Made by a program: the position numbers and the translations under genes. 64,000 nucleotides of DNA from Sporothrix humicola (taxonomy: Eukaryota; Ascomycota; Sordariomycetes; Ophiostomatales; Ophiostomataceae): the NCBI GenBank assembly GCA_021396245.1, contig WNYE01000041.1, positions 62,001-126,000 on the forward strand, in the 5' to 3' direction. The notes under the pieces were generated by a model. It was not told the DNA's origin, ran no database searches, and was given only the letters and a program-made list of their open reading frames with translations. Of this stretch, positions 13,601-24,181 are shown piece after piece (positions within the stretch are counted from its first letter, which is position 1; each line of letters begins with the position of its first letter).

Positions 13601-16600
13601 GAGTCCACAGTGACGCAAGACACCATACTTACAAAAGGATCGGGAGACCTTACACGGCAGAGGAGCCAAAAGTCCTCGACCGGCCTCAAGCGCCGCCTAA
13701 CCAAGCACTCTGACCTGGTGTCAGTGCTTTCGCTTCCTGAAGACTCCCAGCTTCCGGCACGTACAAGAAGCATCCGCCTCGCCCGCAGCCTCCACAGAAA
13801 GACCAGCAAACTCGACAATGCAAACCTGGACGATCTGCTTCTGGAGTTCCAAGAAGACGAGAACATTTACCGGCGAGAACTCAAGACACTTGCCAGCGGT
13901 GTCATCCCTGTTTTGTTGACCCAATTCGTTGACAAGAACGGCGACAGCAGGGCCACCGACGTCTTCCGCGCCGACCTCTCGAGCCGCAAAGCCGATGTTA
14001 TGTCACGAGCTGTGGTCAATATGGGCATGGCCCTCGAGAAGCTGAGCTTGCTTCACCAGTTTGTTCCCGTCACTGACGCACCCCGCATGGTGGACTGGCT
14101 CGAGAAAGTCTACCCAATCTACGACAACTATCTCGATGTCTGGCGGCTAGGATTCCAGGGTGTGATCGTGAACCTGGCGCCAGCAGCTGGCAAGTCAGCA
14201 GAGGAGGACTCGCTCGTCAACGGCATGGAGCGCAACGAGGAGGGCGATGTTCTCGATGAAAACGGCGAGAGAGTCGACGTCGCGTATCTGCTGAGACGCC
14301 CACTTGTGCGCATCAAATGGATGCTCAAGTTCGCCAAGGGAGTCAACATCATTCTCGGCAGAGGAGTGGCCGGTGATATTGCATACAAGCTCGAGAACCT
14401 GCATGAAAAGGCACGCCGGCGCAACCGCGAAGAGACCGCCCGCAAGGTGGATGAGGATGCCAGCAGCACCGATACGACCCGCGTCCGCGACCTGCGGAAC
14501 CTCGACATCCTGGACAACGTCCACATTGACCAAACTCGGCAGGTCAGCGCCAAGGACTGGTTTGATTTGAGCCTTGAGCACTCCAATGGCCAGAGACTTG
14601 AGTGCCAGGTCGAGCTCATTTTCCGTGACAAAATCAGCGACGCATCAGACCGTGGCGACGTCCTGATCCGTGAGACTGGCGGCGCCGACCAGTCCTGGCT
14701 CCTTTTCCCTCCGATTCCCAGATCACAAATCTCAGCATGCAAGGGCCAGGACGACCTCTCTCTGACAGTCATGATCCGCGACACTCACAACGGGCGCGAG
14801 TGGTACGAACTGATCACCGTCGTCGCCGATCTCGATGATACAGCTGCAGACTGGCTCGACATCCTCGGCAGAAGCCCAATTCCGCCACCAGCATCCAATC
14901 GCATGTCTCTTATACCTCGCAAGGCTGAGGAGCTAGATGTGCCAGTCGGCGAACGCAGGTTCAAGGCCTCGCGCGATGAGGCTCAAGCAGAAAGCCCGCG
15001 CTCCCCGACAACGCCAACACGGTACCACAAGCGGAGACCGTCTGCACCGACCGCCCACCCTCCTCGCTCCGATTCTTTGAGCCACCCACTCCGCGAGGAT
15101 ATGCGCCCTAACCCAGCACAACTCAAGACCTCTGTGAGCGCACCCACCATTCGCGACGATGGCGCCCCTCCGCCTCCTGTCCACCGTGCTCCTGTCACAA
15201 AGTCGACCCCGATTCTCGAACCTCCAGTCGACCTCAACCCTCCTGCACGGGTTCGCCGCCGCACTTCATCGCCTCTCAAGCATGAGTATCACCCATCCGA
15301 CATTTCATCAGGAAGCGACTCGACCTCTGAGAGCTCTGGCTCAGATTCTGACTCGTCTGACGACGACCTTGATGAAGACGATGTTCCCGACACTCTCCCA
15401 GGAATCAGCATCAAACATCCCGATCTTGGCGCTGCGGAATCGGTCGTCTCGGAGAGTAGTATCACACCCTCCAATTCTGCCTCGCAAGCTGGCGTTCCCG
15501 GCCTCCGCGCATCCTATCCGTCAGAGTACAACCTGCAGCTCATGGCCTCCATCTCGTACTGGTCCAACCGCAAGGGCCAGTGGAAGGACCTTGGCGAGCC
15601 CTTCAGTGCCATTGTCATCACGCCCGGTCTCATCGAGGCCTACTTGCCCGGTACAAATATGACAAGCACCAAGCATGGCCCCGGTTTCAATAGCACGTCC
15701 ACCATTGAGCTTGAGGCGGGCACTCCTCGGCCACTCATTGCTCTGGATCTCACACCCCTCGTCATGATCAGACAGAGCACAGTCGTTGATCTTGAGATTC
15801 GGTCACCCGTCCGGTCCTTCTCAAAATACTGCCACCTGGACGCAAACATCTTCCGATTCCGCGCACAGTCACCTGCCGAGCTTGCCAATCTTTACACCGC
15901 AGTCCACCAGTCCCGTATGAACAACGCCAAGTTCAAGGCCCTGGAAGAGGAGGCACGTTTCCGCTCCTTTGGCCAGCCGCAGCCGAGCGGTGACGCAGGC
16001 GACGATACGAGCAGCCACCGCCGCCGGAGCTGGTTCGGCCGCAAGAACAGCTACCGCGCATCGGCACGGGCCCCGTCGCAGTCCCAGGGTAGCTCCTCTA
16101 GTGTTTCGGCCACCAGCTTCTTGCGGAGACTCACGGGCGGTGGCAACACGGCCTTCAACATCAACGGATCGTCTGTGGACAGACAAAGCCGGGCCGGAAG
16201 TGGTGGCGCCAGTTTCTACACCTCCTCCGGGTCCTCCTCTGCTGGCGGCTTCTCGTTTACAGCACCCCGATCGCCCTCTGTCAGTCTTGCCGAGAGCAGC
16301 AACCGCGGTATTCAGGCACTTGGCTCGTCCAACATCAAGATGCGTTGCCACCTGCAAACATCTGCCAACAAGTGGGAAGACCGCGGTAACTGTTTCTTGA
16401 CGATTGCAAAGCCGCCTCCGGGCGTGCGTCAAGAGCTGACCATCTACCACGGCCTCGAGAAGCGTGTTCTGGTCGTGTCGATTCCCAAAAAGGCAAGCGA
16501 GAAGCCGCTGGTGGTGGTCGATGTTGTTGTCGGCAGTGCGTGCTTCTCGAGACTGGCAGCGCGCGGCATCGTCCTCAACGTGTGGGAGGAAATCCGCGAC

Positions 16601-16738
16601 GAACAGAACCGCGTGGGCTCTGTGCCGTCCACGGGCGCCGTCAGTGGACGCGTCCGCAAGTGGTGCTTCCAGTTCTCTAGCGCAGCAGTGGCCAGCTGGG
16701 TCTTTGGCCTCGTGGCCTCAGAAGTCCAAATTGCATAG
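10691..16738 (+). CDS. giant scaffold-like protein with DH-like helical and PH-like segments
   Basis: A 2015-residue uninterrupted frame. Residues 1-1040 are mostly disordered and rich in Ser, Pro, Lys, Arg and Glu. They contain a DDDD/poly-Ser start and three repeats of a motif like DDGIRVRP or NDGIRVRA (about 379-460). From about 1042 the protein becomes globular: a helical region starting near LDDLLLEFQEDENIYRREL and running to about 1270 looks like a RhoGEF DH-type helical bundle. PH-like beta-rich segments follow at about 1280-1395, 1615-1730 and 1877-2015. Similar fungal proteins often carry inherited names such as splicing coactivator or glucan 4, which the sequence does not support. 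A relation to Spo7/Mug79-type PH proteins of fission yeast is my inference. The likely role is a membrane- or cortex-associated scaffold; catalysis is not evident. Confidence 0.7.
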   Translation: MPSASQVASDDDDSSSSSSSSEPSTSTYRDATPKKRKPDNTAPTTPKNRNVSAGQTPKSAPAAAAAAGLGGAAGGANRPRRLSQTPKVQPTLLTDFFLGRQSQARVQAQRKKMNDAAAVKAEMRTAMRQSSVMRLQQPGGVRDRVKNWQKTNAAAMASGNPEAEPSEPTDVGLGADDQSVTEEDRLRIRARQKLRTAKQSAARKEYPKTDGEDNGPSNGPRKKGKAGLADRSGKSEGDNESDKGYDVFEDPGPKFHTMKAPKGRKGLNNDVNIGEGSPPKKRIVSDEHWMKRRNRISPKTRGQKAKPGAAAGGGSPMPIPKDFLQRTAQNPTVSNKIKDWAKRVEPPSPPKPKDRSKDIIDDDDESDVTKRPGPTSWRSAPDDGIRVRPVRSTRSAEDSRAQQQQRAEKDNTTRWKKTQNDDGIRVRPMLPNESTEDIIEVILSDEERPTPTKKKSLPNDGIRVRAMGSLTPKEDMKEAATKRKVSSAKKATPIPAPAQERSRPHSHATSTVRSAPTTETTHQEESSLDPGQFVTEEQESVPDTPTKKPVSRPRPRPKGKEPMRRRRSPSPTETRGDEAATRTGSFHEGSEGSWSDHDDGDNSIADSYGPSTVPPKSLADIPVGYSAFSELDLPIRGGEGRGRPRAVRKESFKGVPSVLKKVVSEGKKILHDKVDPPKPVVNQPPSIENWLHDTVDPFVEPAPARKVSSAQARQSTETQWKKDAQKRSTSQSRKRDPTEASPTQTPKETRKVSSQKSSEVKTATRTETDYSATDSVTTATKTTPVKTRSSPATTPEPAADPETPKSKGEPTSGLKRSGATRSASSPLKSGGAAKKPFRELLRDAFRGESGVVYKAPTSYPSYEAGRDRNRYMGPDSEDSYEDTIDERKPRRRSSGASSKSGTLTTFTESAVDSGITESSDGSSSFASSATPSSYIPRRRPPPTNGDHELSTIVSVESYSTQPSDTMSTISESTVTQDTILTKGSGDLTRQRSQKSSTGLKRRLTKHSDLVSVLSLPEDSQLPARTRSIRLARSLHRKTSKLDNANLDDLLLEFQEDENIYRRELKTLASGVIPVLLTQFVDKNGDSRATDVFRADLSSRKADVMSRAVVNMGMALEKLSLLHQFVPVTDAPRMVDWLEKVYPIYDNYLDVWRLGFQGVIVNLAPAAGKSAEEDSLVNGMERNEEGDVLDENGERVDVAYLLRRPLVRIKWMLKFAKGVNIILGRGVAGDIAYKLENLHEKARRRNREETARKVDEDASSTDTTRVRDLRNLDILDNVHIDQTRQVSAKDWFDLSLEHSNGQRLECQVELIFRDKISDASDRGDVLIRETGGADQSWLLFPPIPRSQISACKGQDDLSLTVMIRDTHNGREWYELITVVADLDDTAADWLDILGRSPIPPPASNRMSLIPRKAEELDVPVGERRFKASRDEAQAESPRSPTTPTRYHKRRPSAPTAHPPRSDSLSHPLREDMRPNPAQLKTSVSAPTIRDDGAPPPPVHRAPVTKSTPILEPPVDLNPPARVRRRTSSPLKHEYHPSDISSGSDSTSESSGSDSDSSDDDLDEDDVPDTLPGISIKHPDLGAAESVVSESSITPSNSASQAGVPGLRASYPSEYNLQLMASISYWSNRKGQWKDLGEPFSAIVITPGLIEAYLPGTNMTSTKHGPGFNSTSTIELEAGTPRPLIALDLTPLVMIRQSTVVDLEIRSPVRSFSKYCHLDANIFRFRAQSPAELANLYTAVHQSRMNNAKFKALEEEARFRSFGQPQPSGDAGDDTSSHRRRSWFGRKNSYRASARAPSQSQGSSSSVSATSFLRRLTGGGNTAFNINGSSVDRQSRAGSGGASFYTSSGSSSAGGFSFTAPRSPSVSLAESSNRGIQALGSSNIKMRCHLQTSANKWEDRGNCFLTIAKPPPGVRQELTIYHGLEKRVLVVSIPKKASEKPLVVVDVVVGSACFSRLAARGIVLNVWEEIRDEQNRVGSVPSTGAVSGRVRKWCFQFSSAAVASWVFGLVASEVQIA

Positions 16739-17654
16739 TCTTGACTGTGCACACACCTTTTTTTGTTTCTTTTGTCTCTCTGTTTTTGTTTCCGCGTCTT
16801 GCTTACTTTTCTTTTTTGTTTTTGGTCTCATTTCATCATTTCATGGGCGGCCTGGATAAACGATATGACGACGTTGGTGGTGGTGTGTTTTTTTTCCTAC
16901 TGTCACATTCTTCTTCTTCCTGTCTTCTTGGTGATTCAATCATATCCAGGGAATATTTTTTAATATTTTGTTTCTTTTCTTTCTTATGTTCTTTTCCTAG
17001 CGGATGGGCGAAGCGAAAAGGATAATACCCAGGGCGTGGCGCTGTCATTTATTTTTTTAGGTCACATAGATCCTTTCTTGAGTTTACAATATTATCGTGT
17101 TTGTTTATATTTGACTATAATTTATGAATTCATTTTTGAGTAATGATTACAATCGGGTTTATTTTGAATGAAATATTTCTTCTTTTTTTAATAAGAAAAC
17201 CAAATTATATCCTTTTAACTTTTGAGCATATTTATTTATTTCATTTCATTTATACTGTGATGTCGTTTTTAAATATGTAATAATATTATCATACACACTG
17301 TAAAGATGTTAAATTGTATGAAAATAGCATGTACAGGAAGCAAAGCGTGTAAACAGCAATAGTGAAAAAGAACATGAGTGAGATAGAGATGAGATGAGGC
17401 CGAAATTGATTATGTCATCAAGAATACCAGTTACAGGCTGAGGGCCACTAAGCTTCAGGGGACAGCTGCTGCTTTCCACCAAAAATGGTAGGCACATTTG
17501 GGGGCCTAGGTCGCCACTTCCGCCAAAGGATAAACCTGAACAGCTCATGATGCTGTCATGTCTCATTTACACCCTGACTATTAAAAATCTTTTGCAACAA
17601 TGTGAGATTATCTGTCTCACCACTATAGCCGTACTCACTCTTCACCGACCCCGC
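16739..17654. other. intergenic, with AT-rich block
   Basis: 3' region of the large gene and promoter of the SFR1-like gene. The stretch 17041-17340 is markedly more AT-rich than its surroundings, with many TTTAT/AATAT runs. No gene is visible. Confidence 0.5.
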
Positions 17655-18538
17655 ATGTTGACACCAGCGGCAAAACGGCGTCGTGCCGAAGCGGCCACGG
17701 CCACGCTCTCACGACCCTTCCGATCACCTTCTATTCGCCGCGGAGGTGCTGCTGGGATAAAATCCAAAGATACAAAAGAAAAGGATTCAAGCAAGGACAC
17801 GAAGATCACCGAGCCTACCCCAGAAGAGGCGGTCAAAGATCCAGACATTGCATCTCCTGAAAGATTGCACAAGCGGAGGAAGCAACCGAGTAGACTGAGG
17901 GAAGCTACCAAGATTGAAGAGAAAGCTCCCGTTGTGTCATTAGACAATCTATTGGACCAGTTCTGCCTTGATATGGAAGCTGGTGACAAGCTTATTGAGG
18001 TTGCTCGATCATCTGCCAAGGAGCTGCAAGAGCAACAAAAAGGAGGCGCATCCAGTGCGGTGCAAAGGAACGCCACCAAAGATGACGATGACGAAAACAA
18101 GGAGCTTCGAATATTGATCGCCAAATGGAAAGAGGCTGGACGTCTTGCGGCAGACGAAGTGTTTTCCATTGTTTCGGAGCGGGTAGAGCGAGTTGGCGGT
18201 GTCAAAGCATGGCGGGCAATGGCATTTCCACAGCAAGAAAACGAGTATGAGAGCAAAAGACGACGAAGAAGGAGGGGGAAAGATCGGGACGAAGATGATA
18301 ATGACAACGATGGCGCTCAGGACGACGATGAAGATGATTTCGAGGACGAGGACGATGAAAACAAAAGCGGCGAAGATGAAGCCGAAGAAAGCCAAGTAAG
18401 TATACCCCTCGTTACGGGTACTCAAAAACATATCGACTGACCGGATAGGACTTCACAATGGCCACGATGCTTACCAGCATGGGTGTGGATCTAGATCTGC
18501 TCGGATATGATGAGATCGAGGAGGGATGGAAAGACTAG
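17655..18538 (+). CDS. SFR1: Swi5-dependent recombination repair protein Sfr1/Mei5 family
   Basis: Two exons, 17655-18395 and 18449-18538, give 276 residues. The intron has donor gtaagt, branch-like ctgac and acceptor tag, and splicing is in phase 0. The spliced C-terminus continues DFTMATMLTSMGVDLDLLGY, matching the end typical of Mei5/Sfr1 proteins, where a short hydrophobic block follows a helical core; that match is the main basis for the call. The family partner of Swi5 loads and stabilises Rad51/Dmc1 filaments in homologous recombination. The N-terminus is basic (KRRRAEA) and probably nuclear. A coiled-coil-like region covers about 95-190, and a long Asp/Glu stretch lies at about 210-245. 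I chose the ATG at 17655; the frame stays open 36 codons further upstream, but that part is unlike a protein start. Confidence 0.75.
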
Positions 18539-18825
18539 AGACAGCACGGATATAGAATGTTAGATACCCGGTATGACTTCCACTCGTACCACAATATAAG
18601 GCAAAAATCGTTCCCTCATTATATCTGTTGTACACTAAGCGGATCTATAAAATAACCCTTCTTGTAAAGCTGCTGATAAACTCTGTATGTTGGGTTGAAG
18701 ACGCATAAATGATGTATAAAATGACGCATGGTAGGATAAAACAGGGTATTGCGACAACATGAACGCCAGCAGGAAATTTATGAATTAACAGAGGGCTAAA
18801 GGCACCCAAAGGTCAAGCACAGAGC

Positions 18826-19812
18826 TTAGTCAATGTCCATGGCATCTGAGTCGTTGTCGGCGTCAACTGGTCGTGGCGTCTCTGCAGGTGAGCTCGCCAT
18901 GGACGCATCCCCTTCGGGTTGCGGCTCTGATGTTTGCTCAGTCTTCTCTTCAAGCTGGCGCTCGCGGATCCTAGCACGCGCGTCCAGAATGGCCTTACGC
19001 ACACTGTCGCTTTCTCGTGGCACCGATAGCGAACTTGGGTCCTTATACAAGACGATTTGCATACCAGCCAGCTCGCCGTCCTTATTGGGCAAGATTGGCC
19101 GTGGTACGGCCAGTTTCTCGCTAGGAGAAGAGCCGCTCTTCAAGGCAGCCGTCCGTGCAGCCTGCCGCAGATGTTTGTCAAGATCAGGGTGGATGCTGAG
19201 TTTCCCGTCTGCACCCTTGTCGCCGGTTGGCGTATCTGTGTCGGAGTTGGAGAGCTCGTCGTCGGCCAGTTCGTCATCGATGTTATAGATGTAAACCTTG
19301 TACTTTGTGTCGTCCACGCGCATGTCGTCGTCTGGAGGGGCTCCGTTAAAGGTCCGGGCTGGCAACGGACGTGAACGGGGCGCGGAAGTTGACGAGGGTA
19401 GTAACGGCGGAGACGGCGGCTCACTCGTTGATGGTGACATGGAGATATCAGACACTGCCGTCTCCTCTTGTATTGTTGGCGGCATTATTGGTGCATTTTG
19501 GACCGCCGTTACGGGTGGTGCCTGAACGGCTTGGGGTTCCCGTGAACTTTCAACGGGTACGTACAGCTTTGACCCAGCAACATCTGCTTATATTAGCAAG
19601 GGTCCCTGATGTATCACCTCCACGTCTAATATGAGATACTCACCCAAGTTAAGGAGACTGAGTCGCTTGGACAGTCGCTCGTTGCCCTCTGGCGTTTCTG
19701 TCGCCTTCCGCTTGCTGTGCTTTGTGAGGCCAGCGTCGGCACTGCCGCCACTGGCACTGCCATTGATGTTGCCAATAGCATTGTTGCCGCTGTTGTTCGG
19801 ATGCAGCATCAT
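18826..19812 (-). CDS. conserved fungal orphan, acidic C-terminus
   Basis: Two exons, 19644-19812 and 18826-19583, encode 308 residues. The intron has donor gtgagt, branch-like gctaat and acceptor gcag, in phase 1. The N-terminus contains a basic patch (KHSKRKATE) and RLSKRLSLLNL, then a Pro/Ser-rich linker. A more ordered-looking segment around KYKVYIYNIDDELADDEL is followed by a charged helical stretch ending RARIRERQLEEK and an acidic tail DNDSDAMDID. I recognise no named domain; the composition suggests a nuclear or cytosolic regulatory protein. It is convergent with the SFR1-like gene (287 bp between stops). Its start faces the long leader of the AlaRS gene, so the two share an upstream region of about 1.36 kb. 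Confidence 0.7.
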
Positions 19813-21169
19813 CTCGATCGATAATCGAAGCTTTTCTGGGCTGCCACGATATTTTAAGATTTATTGCGGGGACTGTTGCTCGCAGCGCCCAGTTACAATG
19901 CTGGATCAGTCGATTGGACCTTTTTTTGTCGTCGCGCCGCGCTCGTCCTCTCTCTCACGCGCCTCCTCTTCTCATTGCACAAATTCGAGGCCGTTATCGC
20001 CCTTTCCCACCGCCCCTTTTTGCGTTACTCTCGCCTATTCCGAGCCGATTTTCGATGCACCTGGCCTTAAGCTGTCTCAGCTTGTGCCCTTGATGTCTGC
20101 CTCGCGGATCCGGTCTAACGGGTGGCTCTAAGTGTTTATCTGATCTCTGGGACCACTTTGAAGGCTTGCAGGACCGAATTTCTTATCTCGAGCAGCTTTA
20201 TCCCGACTAAAATCTGCTCTTGTTGCTTTCTCGGCGCACAATCGGAGCGCAACAGACGGGGGAACGTGCGGCTGGACTGGCCGGCAGATGCGACAGCTGG
20301 AATTGGAGGTCGCGTGGCTGGGAGCTGCTGGCCGGGTGTCGGAACGTGTCGCTGTGCGGTCGTGCTGGCGAACGAACGCTGCGTGTGAGTCACAGGAGCT
20401 GATGTTTCGTCTTGTTTGCGATTGAGAGATAGCTGTTTGCTGGGCGTTGCAGCTTCTTATCTCTTTTGGCTGATTTGCGAACGGTCGCGGTTGCACTTTT
20501 TGGGTCTTTGTCCTGGTGAAGGGTGGTCGTCTTACTCTAGCGGCAATCGACGGCTGGTGGTCGCACCTGCTTTTTGTATGCTGGGCCAGGCCTTTGGAGG
20601 AGCTGTTGCCCGTACAGGTATCTTACAGGGTGTGTTTTGAGGCTGATTGTGTGGCATGTGCGACCCTCTGCGCCATTGGTGGCATTGACTCATCCCCTGC
20701 AAGAGCGCTCTGCGACGGCACCGACTGACACCTGCCCCTCAAAAGCCGTGCCTGCCCCGCGACGGCCTGGACATCGAGAATGTTCCTTCCCTCACTGTTG
20801 GCCAGACCACTTGGTGGAGCAAGAACAAGCGCCACGCCTTCCCTATCAACGACTCGGACTCTTGTCACTAGTAGTACCGCCACTTGTACCTGCCCCGGCG
20901 GTAGGCGAGCTTCTTTGTTTTTTCAGACTACCCCGAAAACTACGAAAACGTTCGCCACTGCAAAACCCACTGCAAAAGCAAAATCCTTGCGCTTCACCAC
21001 GAACCCTCTCACGATAACCTCTTCCTCGAATTCACTCGCGATCCACCCCGCAACCACCGCCAACACGTTTTCTCTGCGTTCCCGACCCGGAACGCTGTTT
21101 GCGACCCTCTCGACTGCCTCTCGCCCCGCCGCGCGCCCCCGACGGTTTCTTTCGTCAACCCCCGCAGCC
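19813..21169. other. shared upstream region of the 19.8 kb orphan and AlaRS
   Basis: Divergent intergenic space of 1357 bp before the cytosolic AlaRS start. The part from 20780 to 21169 stays open in frame with AlaRS and may be translated as a mitochondrial targeting extension. The rest holds no convincing gene. Confidence 0.5.
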
Positions 21170-24100
21170 ATGGCCGAGACGCAGAAATGGACGGGCCTGA
21201 AGGTCCGCCAGACGTTTCTGGAGTATTTCGAGCAGCGCGGACACAGAATTGGTGAGTGGGAGGCGTACACGAGAGGCAGCCGCTTTTTTGTTGTACACAT
21301 TTACTAACAATTCTTCCCTCTACAGTCCCTTCGTCGTCTGTCGTGCCGCACAATGACCCGACTCTGCTCTTCACCAATGCCGGCATGAACCAGTTCAAGC
21401 CCATCTTCCTCGGCACCGTTGCCAAGACGGACCCCCTCGCGGGCCTCAAGCGTGCCGTCGACACCCAGAAGGTTGGCAAACCCTTTTCTTCTTGTCATAG
21501 AGCGAACACAGCGTCTAACAAATCAGTGTATCCGTGCAGGTGGCAAGCACAACGATCTCGACGACGTCGGCAAGGACAGCTACCACCACACCTTCTTCGA
21601 GATGCTGGGAAACTGGTCGTTCGGCGACTACTTCAAAAAGGAGGCCATTGAGATGTCCTGGGACCTGCTGACCAAGGTCTACGGCCTCGACCCCAGCCGT
21701 CTCTACGTCACATACTTTGAGGGCAACCCTGACATGAACCTCGAGCCTGATCTGGAGGCCAAGAACCTTTGGTCGTCCGTTGGCGTGCCCGACGACCACA
21801 TCCTGCCCGGCAACATGAAGGACAACTTCTGGGAGATGGGCGACCAGGGCCCGTGCGGTCCTTGCAGCGAAGTCCACTACGACAAGGTCGGCGGCCGCAA
21901 TGCTGCCCACCTCGTCAACATGGACGACCCGCTCGTTGTCGAGATCTGGAACAACGTGTTCATCCAGTTCGACCGCCAGGCCGACAAGTCGCTCAAGTCG
22001 CTGCCCGCCAAGCACGTCGACACCGGCATGGGTTACGAGCGTCTCGTCTCCGCCCTGCAGGACAAGGTCTCCAACTATGCCACCGATATCTTTACCCCGC
22101 TGTTCGACCGCATCCAGGAGGTCACTGGTGCCCGTGCCTACACCGACAAGTACGGCAAGGACGACGTCGACGGCATTGACACTGCGTACCGTGTCGTTGC
22201 AGACCACATTCGTCTGCTCACTTTCTCCATGGCCGACGGTGCCGTGCCCAACAACGAGGGCCGCGGCTACGTCGTGCGTCGTGTGCTGCGGAGAGGCTCC
22301 CGCTACGCCCGCAAGTACTTTAACGCCGAGATTGGCTCGTTCTTCTCCAAGATCCTGCCTGCGCTGGTCGACCAGATGGGCCACCAGTTTCCTGAGATCG
22401 TCAAGAAGCAGAACGACATCAAGGAGATTCTGGATGAGGAGGAGGAGGCCTTTGCGCGGACACTGGACCGCGGTGAGCGCCAGTTTGAAAAGTACGCCGC
22501 CGTTGCCGCTAAGGACAACGGCAGCGTCCTGTCCGGTGCCGATGTTTGGCGCCTGTACGACACTTTCGGTTTCCCCGAGGATCTGACACAGCTGATGGCT
22601 GAGGAGCGTGGCCTGACCATCAACAAGGAGGAGGTTGATGTTGCGCGGGAAAAGGCCCGCGAGGCCAGCAAGTCGGTCAAAGAGTCCGTCCAGACGTTTG
22701 CCAAGCTCAACGTGCACCAGATTGCCGAGCTGGAGAACGAGCACAACCTGGCCCGTCCCAACTCGGACGCCAAGTACTTTCGCGGCGACATTACCAGCAA
22801 GGTCGAGCTGATCTACACCGGCACTGGCTTTGCCAAGAGTACCAACGACATCCCACTCAACACGCCCATTGGCATCCTGCTCGACAAGACCAACTTCTAC
22901 GCCGAGTCTGGTGGCCAAGTTGCCGATACCGGCCGCATCGTCATTGATGATGTTGCCGAGTTCAAGGTTCTGGATGTCCAGGAGTTTGGTGGCTACATTG
23001 TCCACAACGGTTACGTCGAGTATGGCGTTCTGAAGGCTGGCGACAGCGTGATCTGCGAGTTTGACGAGCTGCGGCGGCAGCCCATCCGCAACAACCACAC
23101 CGGCACGCACGTGCTGAACCACGCTCTGCGTGAGGTGCTCGGTGACGACATCAACCAGAAGGGCTCGCTTGTCGACCAGGACAAGCTGCGCTTCGATTTC
23201 TCGCACAAGGCCGCGGTGTCTCTGCAGGAGATCAAGAAGATCGAGGAGATGTCCAACGAGGACATCCGCAACAACCTCAAGGTCTACTACAAGGACGTCG
23301 ATCTGGCCAGTGCCCGCGAGATTGAGGGCCTGCGTGCTGTTTTCGGCGAGACCTACCCCGACCCGGTCCGCGTCGTCTCCGTCGGCAAGGACATTGACGA
23401 GATGCTTAAGACGCCCAAGAACCCTGAGTGGCGCAAGTTCAGTATCGAGTTCTGTGGTGGCACACACGTCGAGCAGACCGGCCAGATCAAGGACCTGATC
23501 ATTGTCGAGGAGAGCGGCATTGCCAAAGGTATCCGCCGTATCGTTGCCTACACCGGCGACGCCGCACACCAGGCACAGCGTGTTGCTGCCCAGTTTGGCG
23601 AGCGCCTCGATGCTCTTGAGAAGTTGCCGTTTGGCCCTGAGAAGGAGGCGGGCATCAAGACGTACATGGTTGAGCTGGGCCAGCTGACCATCTCTGCCCT
23701 GACCAAGGAGGAGCTGCGCACGAAGTTCGCCAAGGTGCAGAAGACTGTCGTGGACGAGCAGAAGAAGCGCCAAAAGGCAGAGCTCAAGACCGCCGTCACG
23801 ACGGTCACGGACCACTTTGCCAAGCCGGAGAACAAGGACTCCAAGTGGTTCGTCGGCCACCTGCCCATCTCGGCCAACTCCAAGGCCATCTCCGAGGTCA
23901 TGAGCCATTTCAGCAAAAAGGACAAGGAGCGGTCTGTGTACATTTTTGGTGGTAGCCCCGACGACGGCGTTGTCCACGGTGTCTATGTCGGAACGGAGCT
24001 TGCCTCCAAGGGCGTCACCGCCGAGCAGTGGTCGACTGCTGTCAGCGAGGTCATTGGCGGCAAGGCTGGCGGCAAGGAACCTGCACGCCAGGGCAGCGGC

Positions 24101-24181
24101 ACGAAGCCTGAGAAGCTCAAGGACGCCGTTGCGCGTGCTGAGGACTGGCTGTCGGAGAAGCTCAAGGAGCTGAATTTGTAA
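21170..24181 (+). CDS. ALA1: alanyl-tRNA synthetase (cytosolic, possibly also mitochondrial)
   Basis: Three exons, 21170-21251, 21326-21471 and 21527-24181, give 960 residues, the usual eukaryotic length. Intron 1 has gtgagt and a ctaac branch. Intron 2 has the weak donor gttggc with gtctaac and cag, and is fixed by restoring the family sequence AVDTQKCIRAGGKHNDLDDV. The class II catalytic domain occupies the N-terminal 460 residues (motif 1 region near VPHNDPTLLFTNAGMNQFKP). The editing domain shows NNHTGTHVLNHALREVLG (HxxxH type) and later FCGGTHVEQTG. The C-terminal part carries the oligomerisation/C-Ala region. The enzyme charges tRNA-Ala. The frame is open for 130 codons upstream of 21170 back to an ATG at 20780; that segment is Arg/Ser/Thr-rich and ends ARPRRFLSSTPAAM, like a mitochondrial presequence, so one gene may serve both compartments as in yeast. 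Confidence 0.95.

Noticed and set aside
17547..17654. 36-codon in-frame upstream extension of the SFR1-like gene
   Set aside because: Hydrophobic and Cys/Leu/Ile-rich, unlike the basic N-terminus that follows, and it lies in AT-rich promoter-like DNA; the ATG at 17655 is a better start.
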